NCBI GenBank assembly: GCA_020635015.1
Contig: JACKAP010000003.1
Coordinates: forward strand, 124,001-188,000
DNA: 64,000 bases
DNA from: Calditrichia bacterium
GTDB lineage: Bacteria; Calditrichota; Calditrichia; RBG-13-44-9; J075
Direction: 5' to 3'
Positions 53,781-61,636 of the stretch are shown in pieces; the first letter of the stretch is position 1; each line of letters begins with the position of its first letter. The position numbers and the translations under genes were made by a program. Below the pieces are notes generated by a model. The model was given only the letters and a program-made list of their open reading frames with translations. It made no database searches and was not told where the DNA came from.

Positions 53781-54836
53781 TTATTCAGTTCGAATAAGTT
53801 CCGAAAAGCGCACCGTCAGGTTACGGCCGTTTTGCTTGGCCCGGGACAGCGCTTCCCCGGCATGTTTTAATAAGTCGGCGGGCCGGGCGTCTTCCATCGC
53901 CGTTAAGCCGATGCTGACCGTAATGTTGTTATAAGCCTGGCGCCGTTTAAGGGGCAAATTTTTCAACTGGAAAAAATCCTGATCGAAAAACCGGGTCTGG
54001 ATCATTGCGGAGCGGATCTTCTCTGCCTCGTCAAAAGCCTCCTCCTCCTCGGTATTCGGCAGCAGGATCGCGAAGCGGTTGCTGTTCAGGCGGAAAACGA
54101 TGTCGCTGACCCGGGTGGTATGCAGGATTACATTGGCGATCTTCATCAGCACGTAGTCGCCGGTTTTCTCTCCAAACGATTCATTGATCTTGCGGAACAT
54201 ATCGACATCGACCAGGATCATCGACAGCGTGGCGGATTTCTCTGTGGAAATACGCTGTTCAATGACATAACGCTGCTGAAAGGAGGCGCCGTTATGGAGG
54301 CCGGTCAGCGGATCGACCGCCGGTTTTTCAACTTCCGTGCCGGCCAGGCCGTCCGGCAGGTCGTAGCGCCGCTGCTGCCGGATCAACTGCTGGTTATCGC
54401 GGCGCAGTTTCTCGGTCAGTTGCTTCCGGTGGAGCAGAGAGTTTACCTTGGCGATCAATTCCTTGGCATTGAACGGTTTCAGCAAATAATCGTCCGCCCC
54501 TAATTCCAATCCTTTCAGGCGATGATCGCGGTCGGTGTAGTTGGCCGACAAAAAGATCACCGGGATCTCACGGGTGCGCGGATTGGATTTTAGCCGCTCA
54601 CAGGCCTCGAAGCCGTTCATCACCGGCATCAGGGCGTCCAGCAGAATAACCCCCGGTTGGTGTGCTTCGGCAACTTCCAGCCCGATCTTCCCGTTTTCTG
54701 CCCGCAGCACCTCAAAGTCATAGAACATAAACAGATGTTCCAGGGTGTCCAGCATATCGACATTGTCATCAACGATCAGTATCTTCGATATCGGTATTTT
54801 GGGATTCGCCAACATATTTTGCCACTTAAGATCCAT
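53781..54836 (-). CDS. Response regulator with degenerate GGDEF domain
   Basis: 351 residues. REC domain (about 17-130) with Asp67 in LLDALMP and Lys120 in LLKPF. The C-terminal GGDEF domain (about 172-345) keeps DPLTGLHN (175-182), a metal-side Asp in LVDVDMFRKINESFG and NNITVSIGLTAMED ... AGEALSRAKQNGRN. The signature GGDEF/GGEEF is replaced by NSNRF (251-255), so diguanylate cyclase activity is unlikely. It may bind GTP or c-di-GMP or act only through protein contacts. First gene of the pair with the DUF4388 regulator. Confidence 0.88.
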   Translation of the reverse strand: MDLKWQNMLANPKIPISKILIVDDNVDMLDTLEHLFMFYDFEVLRAENGKIGLEVAEAHQPGVILLDALMPVMNGFEACERLKSNPRTREIPVIFLSANYTDRDHRLKGLELGADDYLLKPFNAKELIAKVNSLLHRKQLTEKLRRDNQQLIRQQRRYDLPDGLAGTEVEKPAVDPLTGLHNGASFQQRYVIEQRISTEKSATLSMILVDVDMFRKINESFGEKTGDYVLMKIANVILHTTRVSDIVFRLNSNRFAILLPNTEEEEAFDEAEKIRSAMIQTRFFDQDFFQLKNLPLKRRQAYNNITVSIGLTAMEDARPADLLKHAGEALSRAKQNGRNLTVRFSELIRTE

Positions 54837-54995
54837 TAAAACCGGTTTATGAAAAATACCCGATATGTGGAACCGTCCACTGCACCATACCGGGTATCGG
54901 AAACGCTATAACCACCGAAATATCGGACAATTTTTTAGAAGAGTATCGTAATTTCTCACAAATTCTTAAGTATATACATTTATTTTTTGCCCGGA

Positions 54996-55370
54996 TCAGA
55001 TCAGCGCCGCATAAGCATCGCTATCCATCAGTTTATCCACTTCCGCCGGATCGGAGAGCTTGATTTTGATCATCCAGCCATCGCCGTATGGATCAGTGTT
55101 GACCTTGTCCGGCGCATCCTCCAATGCATCATTGATGGCGATGACCGTGCCGCTGAGCGGGGCGTAGAGATCGTTGACCGCTTTCACCGCCTCGATGGTG
55201 CCAAAGCTGGCATCCATGGCGATTTCCGTTCCCACCTCCGGCAGCTCGACGTAGACGATATCGCCCAATTCGCCCTGGGCATAATCGGTAATCCCGACCG
55301 TGACCTCATCCCCCGAGACCCGGGCCCACTCATGTTCCTTGGTGTACTTTAAATCTGCTGGGACATTCAT
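54996..55370 (-). CDS. gcvH: Glycine cleavage system H protein
   Basis: 124 residues, full length. Lipoyl carrier that shuttles the aminomethyl group in glycine cleavage. Lipoylation site Lys63 in GTIEAVKAVNDLYAP, with KYTKEHEWARV at the start and typical NDALEDAPDKVNTDPYGDGWM. It is 14 bases after accC. No gcvT or gcvP in the window, so it may serve a distant glycine cleavage system or lipoyl transfer (a known role of H proteins in other bacteria). Confidence 0.95.
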   Translation of the reverse strand: MNVPADLKYTKEHEWARVSGDEVTVGITDYAQGELGDIVYVELPEVGTEIAMDASFGTIEAVKAVNDLYAPLSGTVIAINDALEDAPDKVNTDPYGDGWMIKIKLSDPAEVDKLMDSDAYAALI

Positions 55371-55384
55371 TTCCGGCCTCCAGT

Positions 55385-56755
55385 TTAAGATTCTTTATTT
55401 ATTTCAGATTTGGCTTTATCGTAGATCTTTTCCAGGAAATGGGTGTCGAAATCGCCGGATTTGAACTCCGGGGTATTGATTACATAGCGATGAAAGGGTA
55501 CCGTGGTTTTGATCCCCTCCACCACAAATTCGTCCAGCGCACGGTTCAGGCGATTGATGGCCTCGATGCGGGTACGGGCGGCGACGATCAGCTTTGCGAT
55601 CAGGGAATCGTAAAATGGCGGTACTTTGTAAGAATTGTAGATATGGGTATCGACCCGCACCCCGGGGCCTCCGGGAAAGTGGATGTTGTTGATCGCGCCG
55701 GGCGAGGGCATGAAGTTGTTGAGCGGATCTTCTGCATTGATACGGCATTCGATGGCGTGGCCGCGGGGATATAGATCCTTTTGTTTCAAACGCAGTTTCT
55801 CCCCCGCCGCGATCCGGATCTGCTCCTTGATCAAGTCCACCCCGTAAACCATTTCGGTTACCGGGTGTTCCACCTGGATGCGGGTGTTCATTTCCATGAA
55901 GTAGTAATTGCCTTCTTTGTCCAGCAGAAACTCGATCGTGCCGGCGCTGGTATATCCGACCGATTGAGCACCCTTCACCGCCACCGCTCCCATTTCGCTG
56001 CGCAGCTTTTCATCAACCACCGCCGAGGGAGATTCCTCAATCAGTTTTTGATGACGCCGTTGGATGGAGCACTCCCGCTCTCCCAGGTGCAACACATTCC
56101 CATGAGCGTCGGCCAGCAGTTGGATCTCAATGTGGCGGGGGTTTTCAATATATTTTTCGATGTAAAGATCGGGGTTGCTGAAGCTGGCCTCCGCTTCGGC
56201 GCGGGCCATCATAAAGCTGTTGGAAAGGTTCTGCTCGTCGCGCACAATGCGCATCCCCTTTCCCCCACCTCCGGCAACCGCCTTCAGAATGACCGGAAAT
56301 TTGATCTCCCGGGCAACTTTCAAGGCATCGGCTTCCTTGTGCACCACTCCGTCGCTGCCGGGTACGCCGGGCACGCCAGCGGCGTTCATGGTCGATTTCG
56401 CCACCGCTTTATCGCCCATCTTGCGAATCACTTCTGCAGAGGGGCCGATAAAGGTGATGCCGCAGGAGGCACACATCTCGGCAAATTCAGCGTTTTCGGC
56501 CAGGAATCCGTATCCGGGGTGAATCGCATCCGCGCCGGTAATCTCCGCGGCGGCAATGATCCGGGCTTTGTTGAGGTAACTCTTGGCACTTTCCGGAGGG
56601 CCGATGCAGACACTCTCATCGGCAAAGATGGTATGGGATGCGGTCGCATCCTGGGTGGAATATACAGCAACCGTCTTTACGCCCAATTCTTTACAGGCTC
56701 GAATGATCCGCAGGGCAATTTCGCCACGGTTAGCAATCAGTATTTTGGAAAACAA
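55385..56755 (-). CDS. accC: Acetyl-CoA carboxylase, biotin carboxylase subunit
   Basis: 456 residues, full length. ATP-dependent carboxylation of biotin on AccB. Motifs: KILIANRGEIALRIIRACKELG at the start, GADAIHPGYGFLAENA, ATP-grasp loop AVAGGGGKGMRIV, HIEIQLLADAHGNV, RECSIQRRHQKLIEE, EMNTRIQVEHPVTE. 15 bases after accB. It could equally serve a propionyl-CoA carboxylase, but the adjacent short AccB favours ACC. Confidence 0.95.
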   Translation of the reverse strand: MFSKILIANRGEIALRIIRACKELGVKTVAVYSTQDATASHTIFADESVCIGPPESAKSYLNKARIIAAAEITGADAIHPGYGFLAENAEFAEMCASCGITFIGPSAEVIRKMGDKAVAKSTMNAAGVPGVPGSDGVVHKEADALKVAREIKFPVILKAVAGGGGKGMRIVRDEQNLSNSFMMARAEAEASFSNPDLYIEKYIENPRHIEIQLLADAHGNVLHLGERECSIQRRHQKLIEESPSAVVDEKLRSEMGAVAVKGAQSVGYTSAGTIEFLLDKEGNYYFMEMNTRIQVEHPVTEMVYGVDLIKEQIRIAAGEKLRLKQKDLYPRGHAIECRINAEDPLNNFMPSPGAINNIHFPGGPGVRVDTHIYNSYKVPPFYDSLIAKLIVAARTRIEAINRLNRALDEFVVEGIKTTVPFHRYVINTPEFKSGDFDTHFLEKIYDKAKSEINKES

Positions 56756-56770
56756 TCGGCAGGATCCTCA

Positions 56771-57259
56771 TTATTTTTCGATCAGGAACAATACTTGGTT
56801 AAATTCGACCGGTTGGGCGTTTTCGACCATGATCTTGGCAATGCGGCCGGTGACCTCGGTTTCGATTTCATTCATCAATTTCATCGCCTCGATAATACAG
56901 ACAGTATCGCCGGCGGAAACGGTGTCACCGACCTCAACATAGGGGTCTGCATCCGGTGCCGGGGAACGGTAGAAAGTGCCGACCATCGGGGACCGGACTT
57001 CCAGGTATTTATCGACATCCGGTGCGGCGGGGGCCGCCGGGGTGGACGGCGCCGAGGCCTCACTGGCAATAGCGGCCGGAGGCGGCATCTGGGGCTGGTA
57101 GAATACGGGGTTGGGCATGCCGTTTATTGGCGAAGCCCCCGCAGCGGATTTACTGTTTTTGGAAATCCGGATCTTTCGACCCTCTTCTTCCAGCTCCAAT
57201 TCGTCGATGTCGCTTTTTTCAACAATCTTGATAAGTTGTTTTATTTCTTGAATATCCAT
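56771..57259 (-). CDS. accB: Acetyl-CoA carboxylase, biotin carboxyl carrier protein
   Basis: 162 residues. An N-terminal acidic helix region (IKQLIKIVEKSDIDELELEEEGRKI), a Pro/Ala-rich linker (about 55-82) and the biotinyl domain with Lys127 in EAMKLMNE. RSPMVGTFYRSPAPDADPYVEVGD opens the carrier domain. GGAGG precedes the ATG. First gene of accB-accC-gcvH. Confidence 0.95.
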   Translation of the reverse strand: MDIQEIKQLIKIVEKSDIDELELEEEGRKIRISKNSKSAAGASPINGMPNPVFYQPQMPPPAAIASEASAPSTPAAPAAPDVDKYLEVRSPMVGTFYRSPAPDADPYVEVGDTVSAGDTVCIIEAMKLMNEIETEVTGRIAKIMVENAQPVEFNQVLFLIEK

Positions 57260-57375
57260 GCCTCCTCCGGAAGGTTGAAGTTGTGAAACGAACTAAAAAA
57301 TATAAGCCTTTAACAAAATCTTTGCAAGTTAATTTTATGAGCGGGCCGGCCGTCAAATACCTTCGGGCGGGCGGG

Positions 57376-58014
57376 TCAGGAGGTGTAGAGCGCGTTGGCG
57401 TATATATATTTTTCTACTGCTGCAGGCACCAGGTAGCGTATTGAAAACCCCTGCTTTACCTGCTCCCGAATGGTGGTAGCGGAGATCTCCAGCAGCGGCG
57501 CATCGACAAAATCAAAATGCGAAATATAGCGCTGTGCCTCTGAGGCCAGCTGAAACCCCGGTCGCCGGAAGGCGATAAACCGGCAGAGCTGCACCAGCGC
57601 ATCCGGCGATTTCCAAAGATGGAACTGGTTGACATTGTCGGCCCCCAGCAGGAAAAACAGCGCATGGGATGGCGGGGGGAACTGGGACCGGAAATGACGC
57701 ACCGTGTCGATGCTATAGGAGACCTCCGGCCGATTCAACTCAAAGGCTGATACCGCAAACCCGGTATTTTTCGCTACGGCCAGCCGCAGCATCTTTAACC
57801 GATGCCGGGCAGATTGGATCGTATGATTGTCTTTCAGCGGATGAATGTTGGCGGGAATAAAGAATATCTTATCCAGTTTGCAGCGGTCGCGGATGGTTTC
57901 GGCGATGATCAGGTGCCCGTTATGCACCGGATCGAAGGTGCCTCCAAATAACCCGATCCGCTGCTCAATTCCGCCCGTCGGAGTCGCTGAGTTCGTTCGC
58001 GGCATTCGTTTCAC
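57376..58014 (-). CDS. nadD: Nicotinate-nucleotide adenylyltransferase
   Basis: 212 residues from GTG 58014, or 209 from ATG 58005; either start lies inside the end of bamD, an overlap of 41-50 bases. It adenylates nicotinate mononucleotide in NAD synthesis. Motifs: IGLFGGTFDPVHNGHLIIAE, FFIPANIHPLKD, FLLGADNVNQFHLWKS and the closing LEISATTIREQVKQG. The leader of about 18 residues before IGLFGG is longer than usual, so the true start could be further in, but no better start codon is seen. Confidence 0.93.
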   Translation of the reverse strand: MKRMPRTNSATPTGGIEQRIGLFGGTFDPVHNGHLIIAETIRDRCKLDKIFFIPANIHPLKDNHTIQSARHRLKMLRLAVAKNTGFAVSAFELNRPEVSYSIDTVRHFRSQFPPPSHALFFLLGADNVNQFHLWKSPDALVQLCRFIAFRRPGFQLASEAQRYISHFDFVDAPLLEISATTIREQVKQGFSIRYLVPAAVEKYIYANALYTS

Positions 58015-58777
58015 GGTCTTTAATTAATTCGGCAAGTTTCGAAATACGCTTTTTAGCCTGTTTGGCTTGATCGTGGTCGGGATATTTTTCGACAAATGTC
58101 GTGAAGGTATTCTGGGCTTCGATATATTTTTTCAGCTTATAAAGCGACTCCCCCTTCCAGTAAACGGCATTGACCACCTGCCGGGTGTCGTAAAATTGGC
58201 TGATAATGATATCATAATAGATCACCGCCGCATCATAAATACCCATTTTGCGATAGGTGGTTGCCGCAATCATTTTTTTGCGAGCGAGTTTTTCACGCGA
58301 CTCCTGGTGCAGCCGTTCGGCATCCTGGCGCAGTTCGTGCTCGGGATTTTCTTCGATAAAATTTTGGAAGCTGCGCAGGGCTTTTTTGGTAAATTCCTGA
58401 TCCAATGCCGGCCGCAGCGAGAGTTTATAATAGGATAGGCCAACCTTGAATTGGGCCAGAACGCTGTAGGCGCTCTGCGGATAATCGTTGATCAGTTTCT
58501 GGTATTCCGAAACGGCGATAAGATATTCACCCTGCTTGAAATGGGACTCAGCCAGATAGTATTGCGCATCGTCAATCACCGGATTGCCGCTGAACTTTAA
58601 TACGATAACCGAGAATTCCGTGATGGCATCCAGATATTTGCCTTTGTCAAATTTGTGTTTGGCATACTCAAAGTATTCGTCCGGACCCAGGTTCTTTTTG
58701 TTTACCCGCTTGCCGCACCCAGCCAGCACCATCAAGCCGATCAAACCCCATAAGAGCAGAACACGTCGCTTGGGCAT
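57965..58777 (-). CDS. bamD: Outer membrane protein assembly factor BamD
   Basis: 270 residues. A lipoprotein signal (LLLWGLIGLMVLAGCGK) is followed by five TPR-like repeats (DEYFEYAKHKFDKGKYLDAITEFSVIVLKF, AQYYLAESHFKQGEYLIAVSEYQKLINDYPQS, KALRSFQNFIEENPEHEL, MGIYDAAVIYYDIIISQF, KYIEAQNTFTTFVEKYPDHD). Part of the machinery that inserts beta-barrels such as the receptors at the left of this window. The start shares one base with the previous stop (TAATG), and the end overlaps nadD. Confidence 0.9.
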   Translation of the reverse strand: MPKRRVLLLWGLIGLMVLAGCGKRVNKKNLGPDEYFEYAKHKFDKGKYLDAITEFSVIVLKFSGNPVIDDAQYYLAESHFKQGEYLIAVSEYQKLINDYPQSAYSVLAQFKVGLSYYKLSLRPALDQEFTKKALRSFQNFIEENPEHELRQDAERLHQESREKLARKKMIAATTYRKMGIYDAAVIYYDIIISQFYDTRQVVNAVYWKGESLYKLKKYIEAQNTFTTFVEKYPDHDQAKQAKKRISKLAELIKDRETNAANELSDSDGRN

Positions 58778-59418
58778 TATTTGTCACTCCTTAATGAATA
58801 AAACATGTAGAACACCGTCGTCGTTGCCGCGGTGATTAAAACCGGCTCCAACCAGCGTTTTATAAACTTAGAACCCGATTTAGTTCCTTTGGTGAAGCGG
58901 AACGGGTCTTTTTCTACCGCCGCGACCGCGCTGGCGGGGATCACATCCTGATAATTGCCCGAAATCGGCTTGCTGTACAACACCTGATGCTGCCCATCGG
59001 TTATCGTCAGGTGAAAATGGCTCTCGACCATGCGTTTTTTCCGGCCGCGGCCCCAGAGCAGCCACTTACGGCCACCCGGCATATAGCGGATCCGGGCTCG
59101 CGGTGTTTCCATTGCAATCATCCGTGCCCCGCCATCCGTGCTATCGGGGGTAGAATAAACTAAATAATTCCGGCTAAGGCAACTGTCGGTTAAAATTTGC
59201 TGCAGCCAGACATTGAGAGAATCGCCGGCAGGTGCCGGGGGAGCAATTACCAGCCGGGAGGCCGGCGTCAGCGAGTCGCTAAGCACATTGAGTACCGGGG
59301 TAATGAACAGCCTGGCGAGCAATTCCTGATTGGAAGGCGACTGCGCCCGGGCGGCGGCGCTGCCGATCAAGAGCAGGCCGAACAGCCAGAACAAGATGTT
59401 GCGTCGCACTGATATCAT
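58777..59418 (-). CDS. Exported protein with C-terminal membrane helix, function unknown
   Basis: 213 residues from ATG 59418, which begins a signal peptide (ILFWLFGLLLIGSAAARAQ). The frame upstream is open but shows no coding features. Middle part about 30-185 not recognised; it has a basic RKWLLWGRGRKKR patch. A hydrophobic helix near the C-terminus (PVLITAATTTVFYMFYSL) may anchor it. Coupled to bamD by a TAATG overlap, so a role in the envelope is plausible but unproven. Confidence 0.7.
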   Translation of the reverse strand: MISVRRNILFWLFGLLLIGSAAARAQSPSNQELLARLFITPVLNVLSDSLTPASRLVIAPPAPAGDSLNVWLQQILTDSCLSRNYLVYSTPDSTDGGARMIAMETPRARIRYMPGGRKWLLWGRGRKKRMVESHFHLTITDGQHQVLYSKPISGNYQDVIPASAVAAVEKDPFRFTKGTKSGSKFIKRWLEPVLITAATTTVFYMFYSLRSDK

Positions 59419-59458
59419 AATGATTGCTTGATCCCCCTCGCACCGGCCGGGCGGCTCC

Positions 59459-60499
59459 TTAAACCGGACGCATCTGTATTTCATGGTTGGTGCGCAGCGA
59501 TTCGTACACCGCATCCGTAATACTTAACACTGCCGCCGCCTCATCGATCGAAGAAGCCAACTCCGGGGTTTTCCCCAACAGAAAGTTGATAAAATGTCCG
59601 ATCTCATCCTGATACGCCAGCTTAAAAATATTGCTGCGCTTGCGTTGAAATTCCTCCGGCGTGGCGTCGATCGCCTTTCCCTGCCAGATTCGCTCCACCC
59701 GGTAGGGATTGAGATTGATTGAACCGTTCGAGCCATAGATCTCGCCATGGAAGCGGTCGCTGGCAATCGGGAAATTCCAACTCATCAGAAAATCCATCTT
59801 GATATTGCCGGAGAACTTCAGGTAACAGCTTAAAAAATCTTCCACTTCCAGGCCGGTGTTGATCTGCTGGGTATGGGCTTTCACCGATTCGATCTGCGGC
59901 TTGTTGGCCAGCCACCAACTGGTGTCGATCATCTGGATGCCTAAATCCAGCAGCACCCCTCCCCCGGCAATGTTCTTACTCAGCAGCCAGGGCTGCTTGA
60001 TCGCCTGGAATTTCGCCTGCAGCCACTCAGACTTCAGGAAAAAAATATCCCCCAATATTTTGCGGTCGATAACGGTTTTCATCGCCTGGATATCACGGCG
60101 GAAGCGGGTGTGCATTCCCACCATCACATGGCGGCGGTATTTCCGGGCTGCGGCGGCAATCTGCTGCGCTTCGCTGCTGGTGCGCGCCGCCGGTTTTTCG
60201 ATGAACAGATGCGCGCCGCGCTGCAGGGCAATCAGGCTCATCGGCAAATGCATGTTGTTGGGAGTCAAAATAAAGGCCGCATCCAATTCGCAGCGGCGGA
60301 ACATCTCCTCGATGTCATCGAAAATGTTCGGCACTTTGAAGCGGTTGGCGATAATGGTGGCTTTGCGGATATCAATATCACTGACCGCGACAATATCTAC
60401 CTCGGCCATCTTTTTCAGAATCGGCAGATGAATGATCTGGGCGACCCCACCGCAACCCACCACCCCTACTTTTAACGGCGATACCGGCTTTTCAGGCAT
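59459..60499 (-). CDS. Gfo/Idh/MocA family oxidoreductase
   Basis: 346 residues. An N-terminal Rossmann domain (KVGVVGCGGVAQIIHLPIL, VSDID) with the conserved EKPAA motif (lysine of the catalytic site), and a C-terminal domain with GGGVLLDLGIQMIDTSWWL. The usual catalytic histidine position in GxHxxD is Gln here (GIQMID), which could alter activity. Family members oxidise or reduce sugars, inositols or related alcohols with NAD(P). No sugar genes adjoin it; the next genes are envelope genes. Substrate unknown. Confidence 0.88.
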   Translation of the reverse strand: MPEKPVSPLKVGVVGCGGVAQIIHLPILKKMAEVDIVAVSDIDIRKATIIANRFKVPNIFDDIEEMFRRCELDAAFILTPNNMHLPMSLIALQRGAHLFIEKPAARTSSEAQQIAAAARKYRRHVMVGMHTRFRRDIQAMKTVIDRKILGDIFFLKSEWLQAKFQAIKQPWLLSKNIAGGGVLLDLGIQMIDTSWWLANKPQIESVKAHTQQINTGLEVEDFLSCYLKFSGNIKMDFLMSWNFPIASDRFHGEIYGSNGSINLNPYRVERIWQGKAIDATPEEFQRKRSNIFKLAYQDEIGHFINFLLGKTPELASSIDEAAAVLSITDAVYESLRTNHEIQMRPV

Positions 60500-60537
60500 T
60501 CCACAAACTCCCGCTGCATGATCTTAATAATAAAAAA

Positions 60538-60566
60538 ACCGTTCTGTTGCATTCGCAAAGAACGGT
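60538..60566 (-). terminator. Rho-independent terminator of the HU gene
   Basis: Stem ACCGTTCT (60538-60545) with AGAACGGT (60559-60566), plus inner TTGC/GCAA pairing around a 4-base loop. On the minus strand it is followed by TTTTTTTATTATT. 40 bases after the stop at 60607. Confidence 0.85.
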
Positions 60567-60606
60567 AATTTAGCAATTCAAAAAGGTGAATCAATGTTTA
60601 ATTTTT

Positions 60607-60930
60607 TCAACCGGTTTTGCCTTTTTTGTTCAACGGCTCTTTCAGTTTATCCTTCAAGAGTTTGCCCGGCTTAAAATGGGTCTTGCGCCGGGCCGGCACA
60701 TAAATGATTTCCCCGGTGCGCGGATTGCGCGCTTTTGGCTTCGGCTTGGTCTCTTTGACTTCGAATACGCCAAAGTCGCGAATCTCAATCCGAATTTCCG
60801 GATTGGCTTCGCTCAATATTTCCCTCAAGGCCTGAAAAACCGCGTTTACGAAATCTTCAGTGATGTATATCTTCTGTCCCATCATCTTAGCAACACGTTT
60901 GGCCACCTCTTTTTTCGTAACGGTGTTCAT
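60607..60930 (-). CDS. HU/IHF family DNA-binding protein
   Basis: 107 residues. A small dimeric DNA-bending protein. HU/IHF fold: VTKKEVAKRVAKMMG, FVNAVFQALREILSE, IEIRDFGVFEVKETKPKPKARNPRTGEIIYVPARRKTHFKPGK. The Pro of the DNA-intercalating arm is within RNPRTGE. An extra Lys-rich tail (about 95-107). TTGGAGG precedes the ATG. It has its own terminator, so it is likely monocistronic. Confidence 0.93.
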   Translation of the reverse strand: MNTVTKKEVAKRVAKMMGQKIYITEDFVNAVFQALREILSEANPEIRIEIRDFGVFEVKETKPKPKARNPRTGEIIYVPARRKTHFKPGKLLKDKLKEPLNKKGKTG

Positions 60931-61160
60931 TTTTCGCAGCCTCCAAAATCTTTAATGACACTCATTTATATTACCATTGGTTTGCTTCGTATGAAGATAA
61001 CCGAGCGTAAGAAATTATGCAAGGGAAAAAATTATAATTTTCCATAAAGTACTGTGAAATAATAAATTATTGACTGCGCCAATAGTTTTCTCGACCCTGA
61101 ATATACTGATCTCAAATGAATTAATAAATAGTTGTGAAGAAAAAATTTTTTTTTCTTTGG

Positions 61161-61191
61161 GTATGGGTGGATGGGGTGATGGGTAGATGGG
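61161..61191. repeat. ATGGGTG-family repeat, single arm
   Basis: GTATGGGTGGATGGGGTGATG...: same words and order as the left arm at 9654-9677, but without a facing arm. Confidence 0.7.
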
Positions 61192-61423
61192 TTTGTTCAT
61201 CCTGAGAACGGAGTAAAGTTTTATTGCATGGGGCAAAGGGCATGGGGCATGGCGCCGTAATGAGCAAGTACATATTCCGATACCTGCACTGTAACGCACA
61301 TGCTCCAGGCAAAAATTCTCCGCATTCGCTAATCCATGAACGCTAACGCCTCTAAAATGACCTTTCTTAAGGTTTTTTTATCACATGTTCAGTTAGTAAA
61401 TGTATATTAAGTCTTTTAAAATG

Positions 61424-61494
61424 ATAGATTCCTCGGCTGCCGCCTCGGAATGACACAACGCCGTCATTTCGAACGTGTTTTGTGAGAAATCTAT
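61424..61494. repeat. Inverted repeat, TCATTTCGAA / GAGAAATCT family
   Basis: Outer arms 61424-61434 and 61484-61494 pair at 10 of 11 bases. Inner CGGAATGAC (61446-61454) and GTCATTTCG (61463-61471) pair at 8 of 9. Confidence 0.7.
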
Positions 61495-61587
61495 AACTGC
61501 AAAAAACTTAATTTACAATGTAGTTAGTGGTTTTGTCTTTTCGTAAATGCCGCTATTGCTAAACTGTGTCATCTTCACGCAAACAAA

Positions 61588-61630
61588 AATAGTAATATAT
61601 GCCCCGTAGTTGGGGGCATATATTACTATT
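61588..61630 (-). terminator. Rho-independent terminator of mutS with CAACTACG loop
   Basis: Perfect 18-base arms 61588-61605 and 61613-61630. On the minus strand the apex reads CCCCAACTACGGGG and the stem is followed by TTTTTGTTT. It starts 6 bases after the mutS stop. The loop and 3' arm resemble those at 7333-7375 and 35816-35839. Confidence 0.88.
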
Positions 61631-61636
61631 TCACGG

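Larger units (their letters stand above)
60931..61587. other. Roughly 660-base gap without a gene, holding repeat words
   Basis: No convincing coding region. AT-rich 60950-61150, which probably contains the HU promoter. Then an ATGGGTG-word tract (61161-61191), GGGCATGGGGCATGG words (61230-61255), and the TCATTTCGAA-type inverted repeat at 61424-61494. Small open frames here have no family features. Confidence 0.6.

Noticed and set aside
59419..59514. Longer N-terminus for the exported protein before bamD
   Set aside because: The 32 extra residues precede a good signal peptide and overlap the end of the oxidoreductase gene.
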